64,000 bases of DNA from an uncultured Ruminococcus sp. (GCA_902788785.1 CADALT010000005.1:1-64000), one strand, 5' to 3'; counted from the stretch's first letter, positions 1 to 7,806 are shown. The notes: a model not told the origin generated them from the letters alone. Numbers and translations: made by a program.

Positions 1-186
1 CTCAATGGAACTGCGCCGCCAAGTGACGATTGCACAAAGTTTCTTATGTCATTTTCTCAGATTGCAAATCCGTTGTTCGTAAGTGCAGCAGCTTTGGTTC
101 TCATTGTTCTCGGGAGCATACTTTTTATTAAAAAAGGTGTTTTACGTAATTATATTTACGAATTAAATAAAACGAAATCGAAGTGA
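1..186 (+). CDS. C-terminal end of a membrane protein (partial)
   Basis: The reading frame is open from the first base to a TGA at 184-186 and encodes 61 residues. A hydrophobic stretch of about 20 residues (NPLFVSAAALVLIVLGSILF) is followed by a short basic tail (ending NKTKSK), so this is a C-terminal membrane anchor with the tail probably in the cytoplasm. The start lies left of the window. Too little is visible to name a family. Confidence 0.6.
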   Translation, partial: LNGTAPPSDDCTKFLMSFSQIANPLFVSAAALVLIVLGSILFIKKGVLRNYIYELNKTKSK

Positions 187-227
187 CCGAAATTTCTGCT
201 TTATCTGAACATGAAAAAATAATACAA

Positions 228-259
228 TGCCCCGAGGCAATTTGAAATGCTTCGGGGCA
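228..259. terminator. Inverted repeat after the membrane-protein fragment
   Basis: TGCCCCGA at 228-235 is the exact complement of TCGGGGCA at 252-259. It lacks a long T run on the plus strand and probably stabilises or helps terminate the upstream transcript. Confidence 0.4.
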
Positions 260-271
260 AAACTTCTATAT

Positions 272-300
272 GGGCATCTGTCTGATGCCCTGCTTTTTTA
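272..300 (+). terminator. Rho-independent terminator
   Basis: GGGCATC (272-278) pairs with GATGCCC (284-290), and the stem is followed by TGCTTTTTT. It ends transcription of the gene at the left edge, before the aspS promoter. Confidence 0.7.
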
Positions 301-311
301 TTGTTTTTGTG

Positions 312-340
312 TTGACAAGACGAAGAAAAAGAGTTATAAT
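312..340 (+). promoter_or_regulatory. Consensus sigma-A promoter of aspS
   Basis: TTGACA at 312-317 and TATAAT at 335-340 are separated by exactly 17 bases. The leader runs about 55 nt to the aspS start. Confidence 0.85.
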
Positions 341-402
341 ATATCTGTATGTGAAATAAATGGGCGGATGAATGGTCATGGCGCCCGATCGGAGGAAAAG
401 AA

Positions 403-1737
403 ATGAACAGGACATACATTAAAGATGTTAAGGAGCATCTTGGCGAAAGCATCAAGGTGCAGGGCTTTATCGAGAATTTCAGAAATGCAAGAGCTATGGC
501 TTTTATCGTGGTAAAGGATATCACAGGCAAGCTGCAGCTGACCATCGAAAAGGAAAAGCTGCCCCAGTTCAATGAGATACTGGATCAGCTTACGGGTGAC
601 TCTGTTATCACTGTTACAGGTAAGGTATTCGAGAACGACTATGTAAAGCTGGGCGGTCTTGAAATGATACCCGAGGAGATCGTGGCTGAGAGCATAGCAG
701 ACCCTATACCAATCGCAAGAAAAGAGATCGCTGCCACTAAGAAGAAAAAGGCTGTTGAGCGTTCAAGCATCGACCAGAGGATCGACTACAGATGGATCGA
801 CCTGAGAACCGATGAGAACCAGCTGATGTTCAAGGTACAGACCACTATGGTCAATGCCATGAGACAGTTCCTGCTGGGCGAGAATTTCATTGAGATACAC
901 ACCCCAAAGCTCATCGGTGCTGCTTCCGAGAGCGGCTCGAACGTATTCGAGGTAAAGTATTTCGACAGGAACGCTTACCTTGCACAGAGCCCTCAGTTCT
1001 ATAAGCAGATGGCTATGGCAAGCGGCTTCGAGAGGATATTCGAGGTAGGACCCGTATTCAGAGCCGAAAAGAGCTTCACAAGCAAGCACACTACCGAGTT
1101 CACAGGCTTCGATCTGGAGTTCAGCTATATCGAGAGCTACAAGGACGTTATGGCTATGGAAGAGCAGCTGCTGAAGGCAGGGCTCACAGCTGTAAAGGAA
1201 AAGTACGGCGATGAGATCAAGGAACTGTTCGGTCAGGAAGTTATCATTCCCGAGACTCCTTTCCCTGTGGTAAAGCTGGCTGATCTGTATAAGGCACTGG
1301 AGGAAGAGTACGGCTATACTGTTCCCGATGAAGAAAAGGGCGACATGACTACCGACGCTGAAAAGCTCAGCTATGAGTGGGTAAAGAAGCACTATGGTCA
1401 CGAGTTCCTGTTTGTTACAGACTTCGATGCCGAGAAGAGAGCTTTCTATCATATGAGAGATGAAAAGGGCGTGCCCATGGGTTACGACCTGATCTGGAGA
1501 GGTGTTGAGATCACCACAGGCGCTCAGAGAGAGCACAGATACGAGGTACTCAAGGCACAGGCTGCTGAAAAAGGTCTGGATGAGGACGTTAAGTTCTATC
1601 TGGAATTCTTCAAGTACGGCTGCCCTCCTCACGGCGGTTTCGGTATCGGTGTGGACAGACTTACCATGCTGCTGCTGGGTCTGCACATCAAGGAAGCTAT
1701 GTTCATCTTCCGTGGTCCTAACAGACTTACACCGTAA
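403..1737 (+). CDS. aspS: Aspartyl-tRNA synthetase, archaeal/eukaryotic type
   Basis: It charges tRNA with aspartate in the cytoplasm. The 444 residues begin with an OB-fold anticodon-binding domain (about 15-105), followed by a class II catalytic core. Motif 2 is seen as FRAE (after QSPQFYKQ) and motif 3 as GFGIGVDRLTMLLLG, and the protein ends in GPNRLTP. The typical bacterial AspRS is about 590 residues with a large GAD insertion; this one lacks the insertion and reads like the archaeal enzymes (GVEITTGAQREH block). In bacteria such short enzymes are often non-discriminating and also make Asp-tRNA-Asn for GatCAB. That is an inference here, since no gat genes are in the window. The start has a GGAGGAAAAGAA leader and its own promoter at 312-340. 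Confidence 0.93.
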   Translation: MNRTYIKDVKEHLGESIKVQGFIENFRNARAMAFIVVKDITGKLQLTIEKEKLPQFNEILDQLTGDSVITVTGKVFENDYVKLGGLEMIPEEIVAESIADPIPIARKEIAATKKKKAVERSSIDQRIDYRWIDLRTDENQLMFKVQTTMVNAMRQFLLGENFIEIHTPKLIGAASESGSNVFEVKYFDRNAYLAQSPQFYKQMAMASGFERIFEVGPVFRAEKSFTSKHTTEFTGFDLEFSYIESYKDVMAMEEQLLKAGLTAVKEKYGDEIKELFGQEVIIPETPFPVVKLADLYKALEEEYGYTVPDEEKGDMTTDAEKLSYEWVKKHYGHEFLFVTDFDAEKRAFYHMRDEKGVPMGYDLIWRGVEITTGAQREHRYEVLKAQAAEKGLDEDVKFYLEFFKYGCPPHGGFGIGVDRLTMLLLGLHIKEAMFIFRGPNRLTP

Positions 1738-1760
1738 GCGATATTTTTCGGATAACACAA

Positions 1761-1797
1761 AAGGTTCAGTCCAAGAAAATGGACTGAACCTTTTTTA
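1761..1797. terminator. Bidirectional terminator between aspS and the minus-strand operon
   Basis: AAGGTTCAGTCCA (1761-1773) pairs with TGGACTGAACCTT (1780-1792). T runs follow on both strands, so it serves both convergent units. Confidence 0.85.
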
Positions 1798-2061
1798 TTT
1801 CTTTCTGTGTTCGATAATAAGCCGAATGCAGAAAACCGCAAGCGTGATAACACAGGTCAGCGCCAGTGCGATATTAACAGGGTCATGCAGGGCAAGGGTG
1901 CTTATCATATAATTTGCTGTCGGACCGTCAGCGCCGCCTATTATGGCTATATCGGACGGGCTTTCATCGCCATATGCTGTATGCACGATAAAGATGATAC
2001 GCAAAAACAACCCCACAGCGCTTACGACCGATATTATGGGCAATATTGTTCTTTTTCTCAT
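1795..2061 (-). CDS. Small membrane protein with an OadB-like GGADGPT motif
   Basis: This 88-residue protein has an N-terminal hydrophobic segment (about 8-28), the motif DIAIIGGADGPTANYM in the middle (about 37-52), and a second hydrophobic segment (about 58-82) ending in basic residues. GGADGPT is the signature of the beta subunit of Na+-translocating decarboxylases (OadB/GcdB), but that subunit has about 370 residues and many membrane spans, so this protein cannot be a working one. It lies 2 bp behind the esterase gene and is probably cotranscribed. Short proteins with this motif may form a family of their own; the function is unknown. Confidence 0.7.
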   Translation of the reverse strand: MRKRTILPIISVVSAVGLFLRIIFIVHTAYGDESPSDIAIIGGADGPTANYMISTLALHDPVNIALALTCVITLAVFCIRLIIEHRKK

Positions 2062-2063
2062 GC

Positions 2064-2801
2064 TTACATACCGATTGCGGAGATCATTTCTGCGGCAACA
2101 CGCTGTCTCAACTCGGGTGGGAACCAGTGACCAAGTCCGCTGAATACGGTGAGTTCGCAGTTTTTATAGGTCTTGACAAGCTCCAGCGAGTATGACGGAT
2201 CAACCACAGGATCAGCTCCGCCGTGCCATATTTTGACAGGGTTTTGGAATTCTGCCGCCTTTGCGACCACATCATATCTCGGCACACCGTCAAAGTACGC
2301 CCTTGTAAGCTTAACGCCCATGAAATCGAACTCGCCACTGATCTCTTCCTCTTTTTTGCCAAGCCAGTCGTGGGGGATGACAAAGGCAGGATACACAAGG
2401 AAAAGTCCCGAAAGCTCGGGATATTCGGGGGCTGTCAGCGCCGAAACGAAACCGCCCTGGCTCTCACCGTAAAGATAAAGCTTATCTGCATCTTCCCTGC
2501 CCTGAACATAAGCTATGACCGCACGCAGATCGTCCTGTTCGGTCAGAACGCTCATTTCAGTGGTCTTGCCCGTGCTTTTGCCTTTGTTTCCGCCGCCGCA
2601 GAAATCATAGCACAGCGCATATACGCCGTTTGCGGCTAAGGTCTTAGCCACGTCACAGACCTCGGCGGCACAGCTGTTGAAGCCGTGGCTCATTATCACC
2701 GCAGGGTGCTTGCCTGCGGTCACGGGGATAAATTCGGTGCAGGCTATTTTCTCCTTGCCCCTTGCGACAGATACTTCATTTGTGGTAAATTCTGATGACA
2801 T
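2064..2801 (-). CDS. Alpha/beta hydrolase, cinnamoyl/feruloyl-esterase-like
   Basis: The 245-residue protein has an alpha/beta-hydrolase fold and no signal peptide. The nucleophile is Ser114 in GESQG, the acid is probably Asp197 in GGADPVV, and the base is His225 in GLGHWF. An oxyanion-hole region (SHGFNS) follows the early strands, and a lid-like insert lies around 135-180. The layout matches the S33-like acyl esterases such as the cinnamoyl esterases of Butyrivibrio and lactobacilli, which would suit a plant-fibre degrader; the substrate cannot be read from sequence. GGAGGAAAAATA precedes the ATG. It sits between the acetyltransferase and the mini membrane protein in one operon. Confidence 0.85.
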   Translation of the reverse strand: MSSEFTTNEVSVARGKEKIACTEFIPVTAGKHPAVIMSHGFNSCAAEVCDVAKTLAANGVYALCYDFCGGGNKGKSTGKTTEMSVLTEQDDLRAVIAYVQGREDADKLYLYGESQGGFVSALTAPEYPELSGLFLVYPAFVIPHDWLGKKEEEISGEFDFMGVKLTRAYFDGVPRYDVVAKAAEFQNPVKIWHGGADPVVDPSYSLELVKTYKNCELTVFSGLGHWFPPELRQRVAAEMISAIGM

Positions 2802-2814
2802 TATTTTTCCTCCA

Positions 2815-3291
2815 TTATAATAAAGTGCATAGCATTATATATTCTTCTTCATTTTCGTCTATTATCTCAAAGCCGACTTTCTTATACATCCTGACAGCAT
2901 AGTTCTCCTTCTGTACTGCCAGAGATGCACGCTTATAGCCCTTATCACGCAAAAGCAGAAGCATTTGGCGCATAAGGTCGGTGCCGATGCCGTGACCACG
3001 GTATTCCTTTTTAAGTGAGATAGCAAAGGATGGTGTGTCATTGTCGATATGTCCGTAATCGTCCATGACCCTGACCCATACCGCACCCACACGCTTGCCT
3101 CCTACCTCAGCGCAAAGGCAGTAGTCATCGGGCTTTGTGCCGAAGTTTTCATAGTACAGGCGAAGCTCGGGCTGCTCAACTATTGAAAACGGCGGAGGTT
3201 CGACACCCTCGGGAAGATAGATGGCATCATACAGATGCTCCGAAAGTCCCTCATATTCATCGGGCCGCATATTTCTAATAATATAATCCAT
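2815..3291 (-). CDS. GNAT-family N-acetyltransferase
   Basis: The 158-residue protein carries the acetyl-CoA binding motif A as RGHGIGTDLMRQML and the motif B region ending VRMYKKVGFEIID. It should transfer an acetyl group to an unknown amine. AAGGAG lies 6 nt before the ATG. It is the first gene of a minus-strand operon (acetyltransferase, esterase, mini membrane protein) driven by the promoter at 3368-3396. Confidence 0.9.
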   Translation of the reverse strand: MDYIIRNMRPDEYEGLSEHLYDAIYLPEGVEPPPFSIVEQPELRLYYENFGTKPDDYCLCAEVGGKRVGAVWVRVMDDYGHIDNDTPSFAISLKKEYRGHGIGTDLMRQMLLLLRDKGYKRASLAVQKENYAVRMYKKVGFEIIDENEEEYIMLCTLL

Positions 3292-3367
3292 ATTTGTCTC
3301 CTTCCTCAGATCATCAGTATTTCGGGAAAATACCGATGAATTACACGATCTTATGTCGTTTAATATA

Positions 3368-3396
3368 ATTATAATGCATCACAAATAATATGTCAA
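3368..3396 (-). promoter_or_regulatory. Promoter of the acetyltransferase-esterase operon
   Basis: On the minus strand TTGACA (3391-3396) and TATAAT (3368-3373) lie 17 bases apart. The early leader contains a 20-base sequence (3353-3372) that recurs at 13681-13700. Confidence 0.85.
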
Positions 3397-3521
3397 GAAA
3401 TGTGCAGCTTTATCTTACCATTTATTGCGCTGATGAGTAAAATACATATTCATATTATTGTATTAGAATAATATATTTATATTTTCTGTCCCAAAATTCT
3501 CCCCACAAATCAAAAAGCTTG

Positions 3522-3678
3522 TGCTATAATATATGAGTCGGCAGAAAAACTCCATTCTGCCAAAGCCCCGAACGAAGTATATTTCGCTCGGGTTTCTCCC
3601 CAATTACTCCAAAATAATGTATTATTGCTTGTTTGTTTTTTTACCTGCATCGGTGAGAGGATGCAGGTATTTTTTTAT
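3522..3678 (+). ncRNA. Candidate small RNA with C-rich single-stranded loops
   Basis: An extended -10 box (TGC-TATAAT, 3522-3530) is followed by two stem-loops and a terminator, with no convincing start codon. Stem 1 is GGCAGAA (3540-3546) with TTCTGCC (3555-3561), its loop holding CTCC. Stem 2 is CCCGA (3567-3571) with TCGGG (3588-3592), with further inner pairs. Unpaired TTTCTCCCC and TTACTCC follow, then the terminator TACCTGCAT (3642-3650) with ATGCAGGTA (3661-3669) and seven Ts. Three CUCC tracts resemble anti-Shine-Dalgarno sequences of Firmicutes regulatory RNAs. No -35 box is obvious. Confidence 0.5.
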
Positions 3679-3680
3679 GC

Positions 3681-3709
3681 TTTACAATTGTATGAAAACA
3701 TGGTATAAT
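3681..3709 (+). promoter_or_regulatory. Promoter of the exonuclease III gene
   Basis: TTTACA (3681-3686), a 17-base spacer ending TGG, then TATAAT (3704-3709). It starts right behind the terminator of the candidate small RNA, so xth is transcribed separately. Confidence 0.8.
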
Positions 3710-3743
3710 ATTCCCATGAAAATGCTATTCGGAGGAATTTATT

Positions 3744-4496
3744 ATGAAGTTTATCTCATGGAACGTCAACGGGTTCAGGGCTTGCCTGACTAAGGGATTC
3801 GGGGATTTTTTCTCGGATATCGACGCTGACATCTTTTGCATACAGGAAACAAAAATGCAGCCAGACCAGGCGGATTTCTCGCCCGAGGGTTATCACAAAT
3901 ACTTCCACAGTGCCATAAAAAAAGGCTATTCGGGCACGGCGGTATACACAAAAAAAGAACCTTTGTCCGTAAGCTACGGGCTGAACGGCGAGCACATGGA
4001 CGAAGGCAGGGTCATTACCTGCGAGTACGAGGATTTCTATTTCGTATGCTGTTATGTGCCAAATGCGCAGAACGAACTCAAGCGCATAGACTACCGCATG
4101 GAATTTGAAGATGCCATGAGAGCATATCTCTCGGAACTGGACGAGAAAAAGCCCGTTGTCTACTGCGGCGATCTTAACGTGGCGCACAACGAGATCGACC
4201 TGAAAAATCCCAAGAGCAATGTGGGCAACGCAGGTTTCTCCGACCAGGAACGAGGCAAGTTCAACGAACTGCTGGGCGCAGGTTTTGCGGATACGTTCAG
4301 GCGGCTTTATCCCGATAAAGAGGGCATATATTCCTGGTGGTCGTACCGTTTCAATGCAAGAAAGAACAACGCAGGATGGCGTATCGACTATTTCATCGTA
4401 TCGGAAAGGCTGATGGAAAAGGTCAAGGATTCTAAGATACTTACCGATATTTTCGGCAGCGATCATTGTCCTGTGGAACTGGATATCGAGTTGTGA
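3744..4496 (+). CDS. xth: Exodeoxyribonuclease III / AP endonuclease
   Basis: The 250-residue protein belongs to the exonuclease III / APE1 family of base excision repair enzymes, which cut 5' to abasic sites in DNA. Visible active-site elements are N-terminal WNVNG, Glu35 in QETK, the block GDLNVAHNEID (about 142-152), the WWSYRF element and the terminal GSDHCPV with its catalytic His. The length is that of ordinary bacterial enzymes. GGAGGAATTTATT lies before the ATG. It has its own promoter and is followed within 14 bp by an interrupted small gene. Confidence 0.95.
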   Translation: MKFISWNVNGFRACLTKGFGDFFSDIDADIFCIQETKMQPDQADFSPEGYHKYFHSAIKKGYSGTAVYTKKEPLSVSYGLNGEHMDEGRVITCEYEDFYFVCCYVPNAQNELKRIDYRMEFEDAMRAYLSELDEKKPVVYCGDLNVAHNEIDLKNPKSNVGNAGFSDQERGKFNELLGAGFADTFRRLYPDKEGIYSWWSYRFNARKNNAGWRIDYFIVSERLMEKVKDSKILTDIFGSDHCPVELDIEL

Positions 4497-4509
4497 AAAA
4501 GGTGATAGT

Positions 4510-4962
4510 ATGAGCAGCTGTATCCAACTTTGGCGAAAGAATATAGCAAAGCGAACAGATGAAGAAGCTGTCAGTGAATTTATCGAAGCTGTTGCTCCCT
4601 GTGATTTTTACACAGAAAGCCATAACGCCACGCTTTAGCTAAGCAGAAATAACGAACTTTATTATCGGGTGATATATTATGACTGTATACGCTCACATGA
4701 AAAGGACGAAGCTTATCCCGAGGATGAAAACCTGATACGCAGCGAGCTGATAATGCGCTCTTTACAAGCATATCTGAAAAAATATCCCGATACGATCATA
4801 AATATCGACGGAGAACATAAGCTATACGACAAGCAGGATATCGAGGCGGCGGCTGCTTTGCCGATAACTGACGAATGGTTCTATGATATGGAGCCACATC
4901 TCACGACAGAGGTGGTAAGCCGCTCGGGGCCGTACATGGTATATCGTACAGGCGAGGTATAA
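4510..4962 (+). pseudogene. Small gene interrupted by an in-frame TAG
   Basis: From ATG 4510 one frame runs to TAA 4960-4962, broken only by TAG at 4636-4638 after 42 residues (MSSCIQLWRKN...). The second part can restart at GTG 4669 and gives 97 residues containing YLKKYPDTIINIDGEH. GGTGAT precedes the first ATG. Both halves are hydrophilic and lack recognisable motifs. Most likely it is a decayed gene of about 150 residues, or two short proteins; a sequencing error is also possible. It lies directly behind xth and may be cotranscribed with it. Confidence 0.5.
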
Positions 4963-4996
4963 TGGAATATAGACAGCGGCAGTGTGAGGTGGGTGC

Positions 4997-5110
4997 ATGA
5001 AGAAGAAATTTCCCGATAAAGAAGATATCAAGCGCATTTCAGGGCAGCTTGGCAGTATGCCGAACAAACTCGCAAAAAAGCTTTTGAAAAAACTAACAGG
5101 CAAAAAATAA
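4997..5110 (+). CDS. Small basic protein of 37 residues
   Basis: ATG 4997 follows GAGGTGGGTGC, and the frame ends with TAA at 5108-5110. The product (MKKKFPDKEDIKRISGQL...) has many lysines and looks like one amphipathic helix, ending LLKKLTGKK. A terminator follows immediately, which supports a real gene end. Its function is unknown. Confidence 0.45.
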   Translation: MKKKFPDKEDIKRISGQLGSMPNKLAKKLLKKLTGKK

Positions 5111-5147
5111 CAGTGTACGCCAATAACGTACACTGTTATTTTTTTAC
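5109..5147. terminator. Bidirectional terminator
   Basis: AACAGTGTACG (5109-5119) pairs with CGTACACTGTT (5128-5138), followed by TATTTTTTT. It serves the plus-strand small genes and the convergent dockerin gene. Confidence 0.8.
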
Positions 5148-6397
5148 TTCAAAGCATTGATGCCCTTAATGTGGGAAGCTATAACGGCTATATCGGAAAC
5201 ATTTATCTGTCCGTCGCCGTTTGCATCGGCATTCTTCTGACTATTGGAAGACAGGGCTTTTATGCCCTTGATGTGGGTGGCAATCAATGCAATATCAGTA
5301 ACATTTATGCTGCTGTCACCATTGACATCACCTTTGGATACCTTTACTGATTCCGTTATTATCTGATAAGGAAGATCGCTTTCTTTTGCGTACTTCTCAG
5401 CTTCACTGTTTTTATAACAGAGTATCTTGAAGCCATTTATCTTGCCGTTATCATAGAAGCCCATAGCATGATATGTGATCTTATTAACGCTTTTGGGTAT
5501 TTTTACTGTTCCCATTGCAACACATCCGTAAAAAGCGTCGTAATATATGGATTTCAGTCCTTCCGGCAGCTGAACTCTTGTAAGCTTTGTACAGCCTCTG
5601 AAAGCATCACCGCCTATACTTACAAGTTTCTTTGGGAATTTGACTATGGTAAGGCTAACACAATCAATAAAAGTATTATCATGTATTACTGTCATAGCAT
5701 CAGACAGGCTTACACTTTTAAGCTTTTTGCAATCCCAGAATGCATTGCTGCCCAGCTCTTTAACAGTTTCCGGTAAAGAAACGCTTTCAAGTGTATAGCA
5801 ATGAGCAAAGGCGTGTACGCCTATGTTTGTTACTCCCTTTGGTATGGTAACAGACTTTAGTGATTTGCAGCTTTCAAAGAAATATCCGGGTATAGTTTTT
5901 ATGTTTTTACTGAGAGTTACGCTTGTCATTGAAGCACAATCGGAAAAAACACCTGCTTCAACTGTCTTGACATTGTTCGTCATTGCAACAGATCTAAGGC
6001 TTGTACAATGACCGAAAGCATATTCCTTTATCTCCGTAACACTTGACGGTATGTTTATGCTTGTCATCTTGCTGCAATTCCAAAATGCATATTTACCTAT
6101 ACTCTTTATTGTGTTGGGTAGAACTACAGATGTCACAGGGGTAAATTGAAAAGCTTCTTCACCTATGCTTACAACAGTTTTATTAGCGATCTTTGCAGGT
6201 ACAGTCACTTTTCCGCCTGCACCCTTATATGCTGTTATCTCCACAGTGTTGTCCCCAAAAACTATGTATTCGTAATCACCTGATACATCAGCATTTGCGG
6301 TAATGACTGTGCTGTCGATGATCCCTGTGAACGGGCAAACTGCACCGCCAAACACCATAGTCAAAGCCATGATCGCCGCAATATATTTCTTATTCAT
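5144..6397 (-). CDS. Secreted leucine-rich-repeat protein with C-terminal dockerin
   Basis: The 417-residue protein starts with a signal peptide (MNKKYIAAIMALTMVFGG...) ending near ITANA. BspA-type (LRR_5) repeats of about 23 residues then follow from about 65 to 330, recognisable by units such as IPSSVTEIKEYAFGHCTSLRSV. At about 350-417 lies a type I dockerin with two calcium-binding loops (GDVNGDSSINVTD and DANGDGQINVSD), each followed by an AxHIKGI helix. It should dock on a cohesin of a cellulosome-like scaffold outside the cell, with the LRR part acting in adhesion or protein binding. A close relative follows at 6511-7551. Confidence 0.92.
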   Translation of the reverse strand: MNKKYIAAIMALTMVFGGAVCPFTGIIDSTVITANADVSGDYEYIVFGDNTVEITAYKGAGGKVTVPAKIANKTVVSIGEEAFQFTPVTSVVLPNTIKSIGKYAFWNCSKMTSINIPSSVTEIKEYAFGHCTSLRSVAMTNNVKTVEAGVFSDCASMTSVTLSKNIKTIPGYFFESCKSLKSVTIPKGVTNIGVHAFAHCYTLESVSLPETVKELGSNAFWDCKKLKSVSLSDAMTVIHDNTFIDCVSLTIVKFPKKLVSIGGDAFRGCTKLTRVQLPEGLKSIYYDAFYGCVAMGTVKIPKSVNKITYHAMGFYDNGKINGFKILCYKNSEAEKYAKESDLPYQIITESVKVSKGDVNGDSSINVTDIALIATHIKGIKALSSNSQKNADANGDGQINVSDIAVIASHIKGINALK

Positions 6398-6419
6398 ATG
6401 GTCTCCTCCTAAAAAAATA

Positions 6420-6463
6420 GGTATATTATATTACGATATTTTAAATATGTAATATAATATACC
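6420..6463. repeat. Perfect 15-bp inverted repeat over the -10 box and leader
   Basis: GGTATATTATATTAC (6420-6434) and GTAATATAATATACC (6449-6463) are exact complements with a 14-base AT-rich loop. The repeat overlaps the -10 and start region of the dockerin gene. It could be an operator or a hairpin at the 5' end of the mRNA. Confidence 0.6.
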
Positions 6464-6484
6464 ACATTTTCCATGATTTGTCAA
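6456..6484 (-). promoter_or_regulatory. Promoter of the first LRR-dockerin gene
   Basis: On the minus strand TTGACA (6479-6484) and TATATT (6456-6461) are 17 bases apart. The -10 box lies inside one arm of the inverted repeat at 6420-6463. Confidence 0.75.
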
Positions 6485-6510
6485 CATCTATTTTAATATG
6501 TTAAATAATT

Positions 6511-7551
6511 CTACTCAGTCTTATCCTCATCAGAAGTCGTAACTTCGTCGTCATCGGGTACATCCTCTGTCTGAACTATCGGCTTGATGCCCTTGATGTG
6601 AGATGCGATAACGGCAATGTCTGTTACATTTACACGGTTATCTTCATTGGCATCGGCTGACCAGAGATCATTGGTTTCCATAGCCTTTATGCCCTTTATA
6701 TGTGCTGCGATAACAGCTATATCCGAAACATCTATCTTCTTATCACCGTTGGTATCGCCCTTTAATGCGCCCTTGGGCTTGCTCACGGTAACGGGAGTGA
6801 ACTCATCTTCCTTATCGGGAGTCTGTGGATCGAGGATAACATAGTTTATGCCTGCATTTTCCGCATAATCGTGGGCGGCGGAATACTTATAGCACTTTAT
6901 GGTGAAATCACTATATACCGCATATACAGGGTCCTCACCGTCAGCCATATACATACCCAGCGCACCATCATAAATGCTTTTTACAGACTTTGGCACAGTT
7001 ATCTCTTTAAGTGCCGAACAGCCAAGGAAAGCATCGTTCCTGACAGACACCGCCTTATCGGGGAGGGTAACACTATTAAGCGCTGTACAGTCCTGGAAAG
7101 CCGCTTCGCAGATAGTATCAACACTAGCCGGTATGGTTATTTTAGTGAGGGCGGTACAGCCGCTGAAAGCACAGGGTCCTATGGCAGTAACGCTGTTCGG
7201 GATATTTATCGAAGTCATTTCTGTACACTCGAAAAATGCGCTGTCCTCTATGGAAAGTATCGTATCGGGCAGCCTTACGGAAGTTACGGCATCGCACTGG
7301 AAAAATGCATTTTCCGCAATGCCCACGACCTTTTTGCCGTTCAACTTATCGGGTACTGTAACATTTCCACCGTCGCCTATATATTCGGTGATAACAACGC
7401 CCGAATCAACACTGCTGAAACCAAAATCGCCGCTTTCCTCGGCAGAAGCTGAGATAACGCCCTGTTTAGCAAAGTTATAAGGCAGCACATTCAGGCAGCC
7501 GAATGACATTACAGCCGCAGCAAGGCAGGCTGTGAGTTTCATATACTTCAT
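6511..7551 (-). CDS. Secreted leucine-rich-repeat protein with dockerin and acidic tail
   Basis: This is a 346-residue relative of the neighbouring protein. A signal peptide (MKYMKLTACLAAAVMSFG...) ends near VISASA. Shorter BspA-type repeats follow (about 65-215), with units such as IPNSVTAIGPCAFSGC. The dockerin lies at about 262-325 with loops GDTNGDKKIDVSD and DANEDNRVNVTD. Unlike the first protein it carries about 20 further residues, strongly acidic (DVPDDDEVTTSDEDK). It is probably an extracellular, scaffold-docked binding protein. The two genes look like a tandem duplication that diverged, but each has its own promoter. Confidence 0.92.
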   Translation of the reverse strand: MKYMKLTACLAAAVMSFGCLNVLPYNFAKQGVISASAEESGDFGFSSVDSGVVITEYIGDGGNVTVPDKLNGKKVVGIAENAFFQCDAVTSVRLPDTILSIEDSAFFECTEMTSINIPNSVTAIGPCAFSGCTALTKITIPASVDTICEAAFQDCTALNSVTLPDKAVSVRNDAFLGCSALKEITVPKSVKSIYDGALGMYMADGEDPVYAVYSDFTIKCYKYSAAHDYAENAGINYVILDPQTPDKEDEFTPVTVSKPKGALKGDTNGDKKIDVSDIAVIAAHIKGIKAMETNDLWSADANEDNRVNVTDIAVIASHIKGIKPIVQTEDVPDDDEVTTSDEDKTE

Positions 7552-7611
7552 GATCGTCCTCCGTTTCGCTTTATAATACTGTAAGATACAGTCGTATGTT
7601 TTTGCTTTTTA

Positions 7612-7640
7612 ATTATACAATACACCAAAAGCCGTGTCAA
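7612..7640 (-). promoter_or_regulatory. Promoter of the second LRR-dockerin gene
   Basis: On the minus strand TTGACA (7635-7640) and TATAAT (7612-7617) lie 17 bases apart, with a leader of about 55 nt. Confidence 0.8.
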
Positions 7641-7746
7641 GCGTGATAAAATCCAAAGGCTCGCTAAAAATACAGCCAACACTTGTCAGATAAGTCAAAA
7701 ATATGCCCATAAACCTTGATATTATCAATTTACCATATCTTTTTTG

Positions 7747-7776
7747 TTGACACAACGAGATGATACGTGCTATAAT
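7747..7776 (+). promoter_or_regulatory. Promoter of the 121-residue hypothetical gene
   Basis: TTGACA (7747-7752) and TATAAT (7771-7776) are 18 bases apart, with only about 24 nt of leader before the ATG. Confidence 0.75.
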
Positions 7777-7806
7777 CATAGCATAAAAAGTGCAGGAGGG
7801 CAATAA

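Noticed and set aside
763-1758. Long open frame of 331 codons opposite aspS
   Set aside because: It is antisense to a clear synthetase gene, has no ribosome site and an unnatural composition; it is a by-product of codon bias.
3533-3793. Plus-strand frame running into xth
   Set aside because: It crosses two hairpins and a terminator and overlaps the xth start out of frame; the region is better explained as a small RNA.
6511-7551. Acidic tail of the second LRR protein as a sorting signal
   Set aside because: It has no LPxTG, span or basic end; it is simply an acidic extension after the dockerin.
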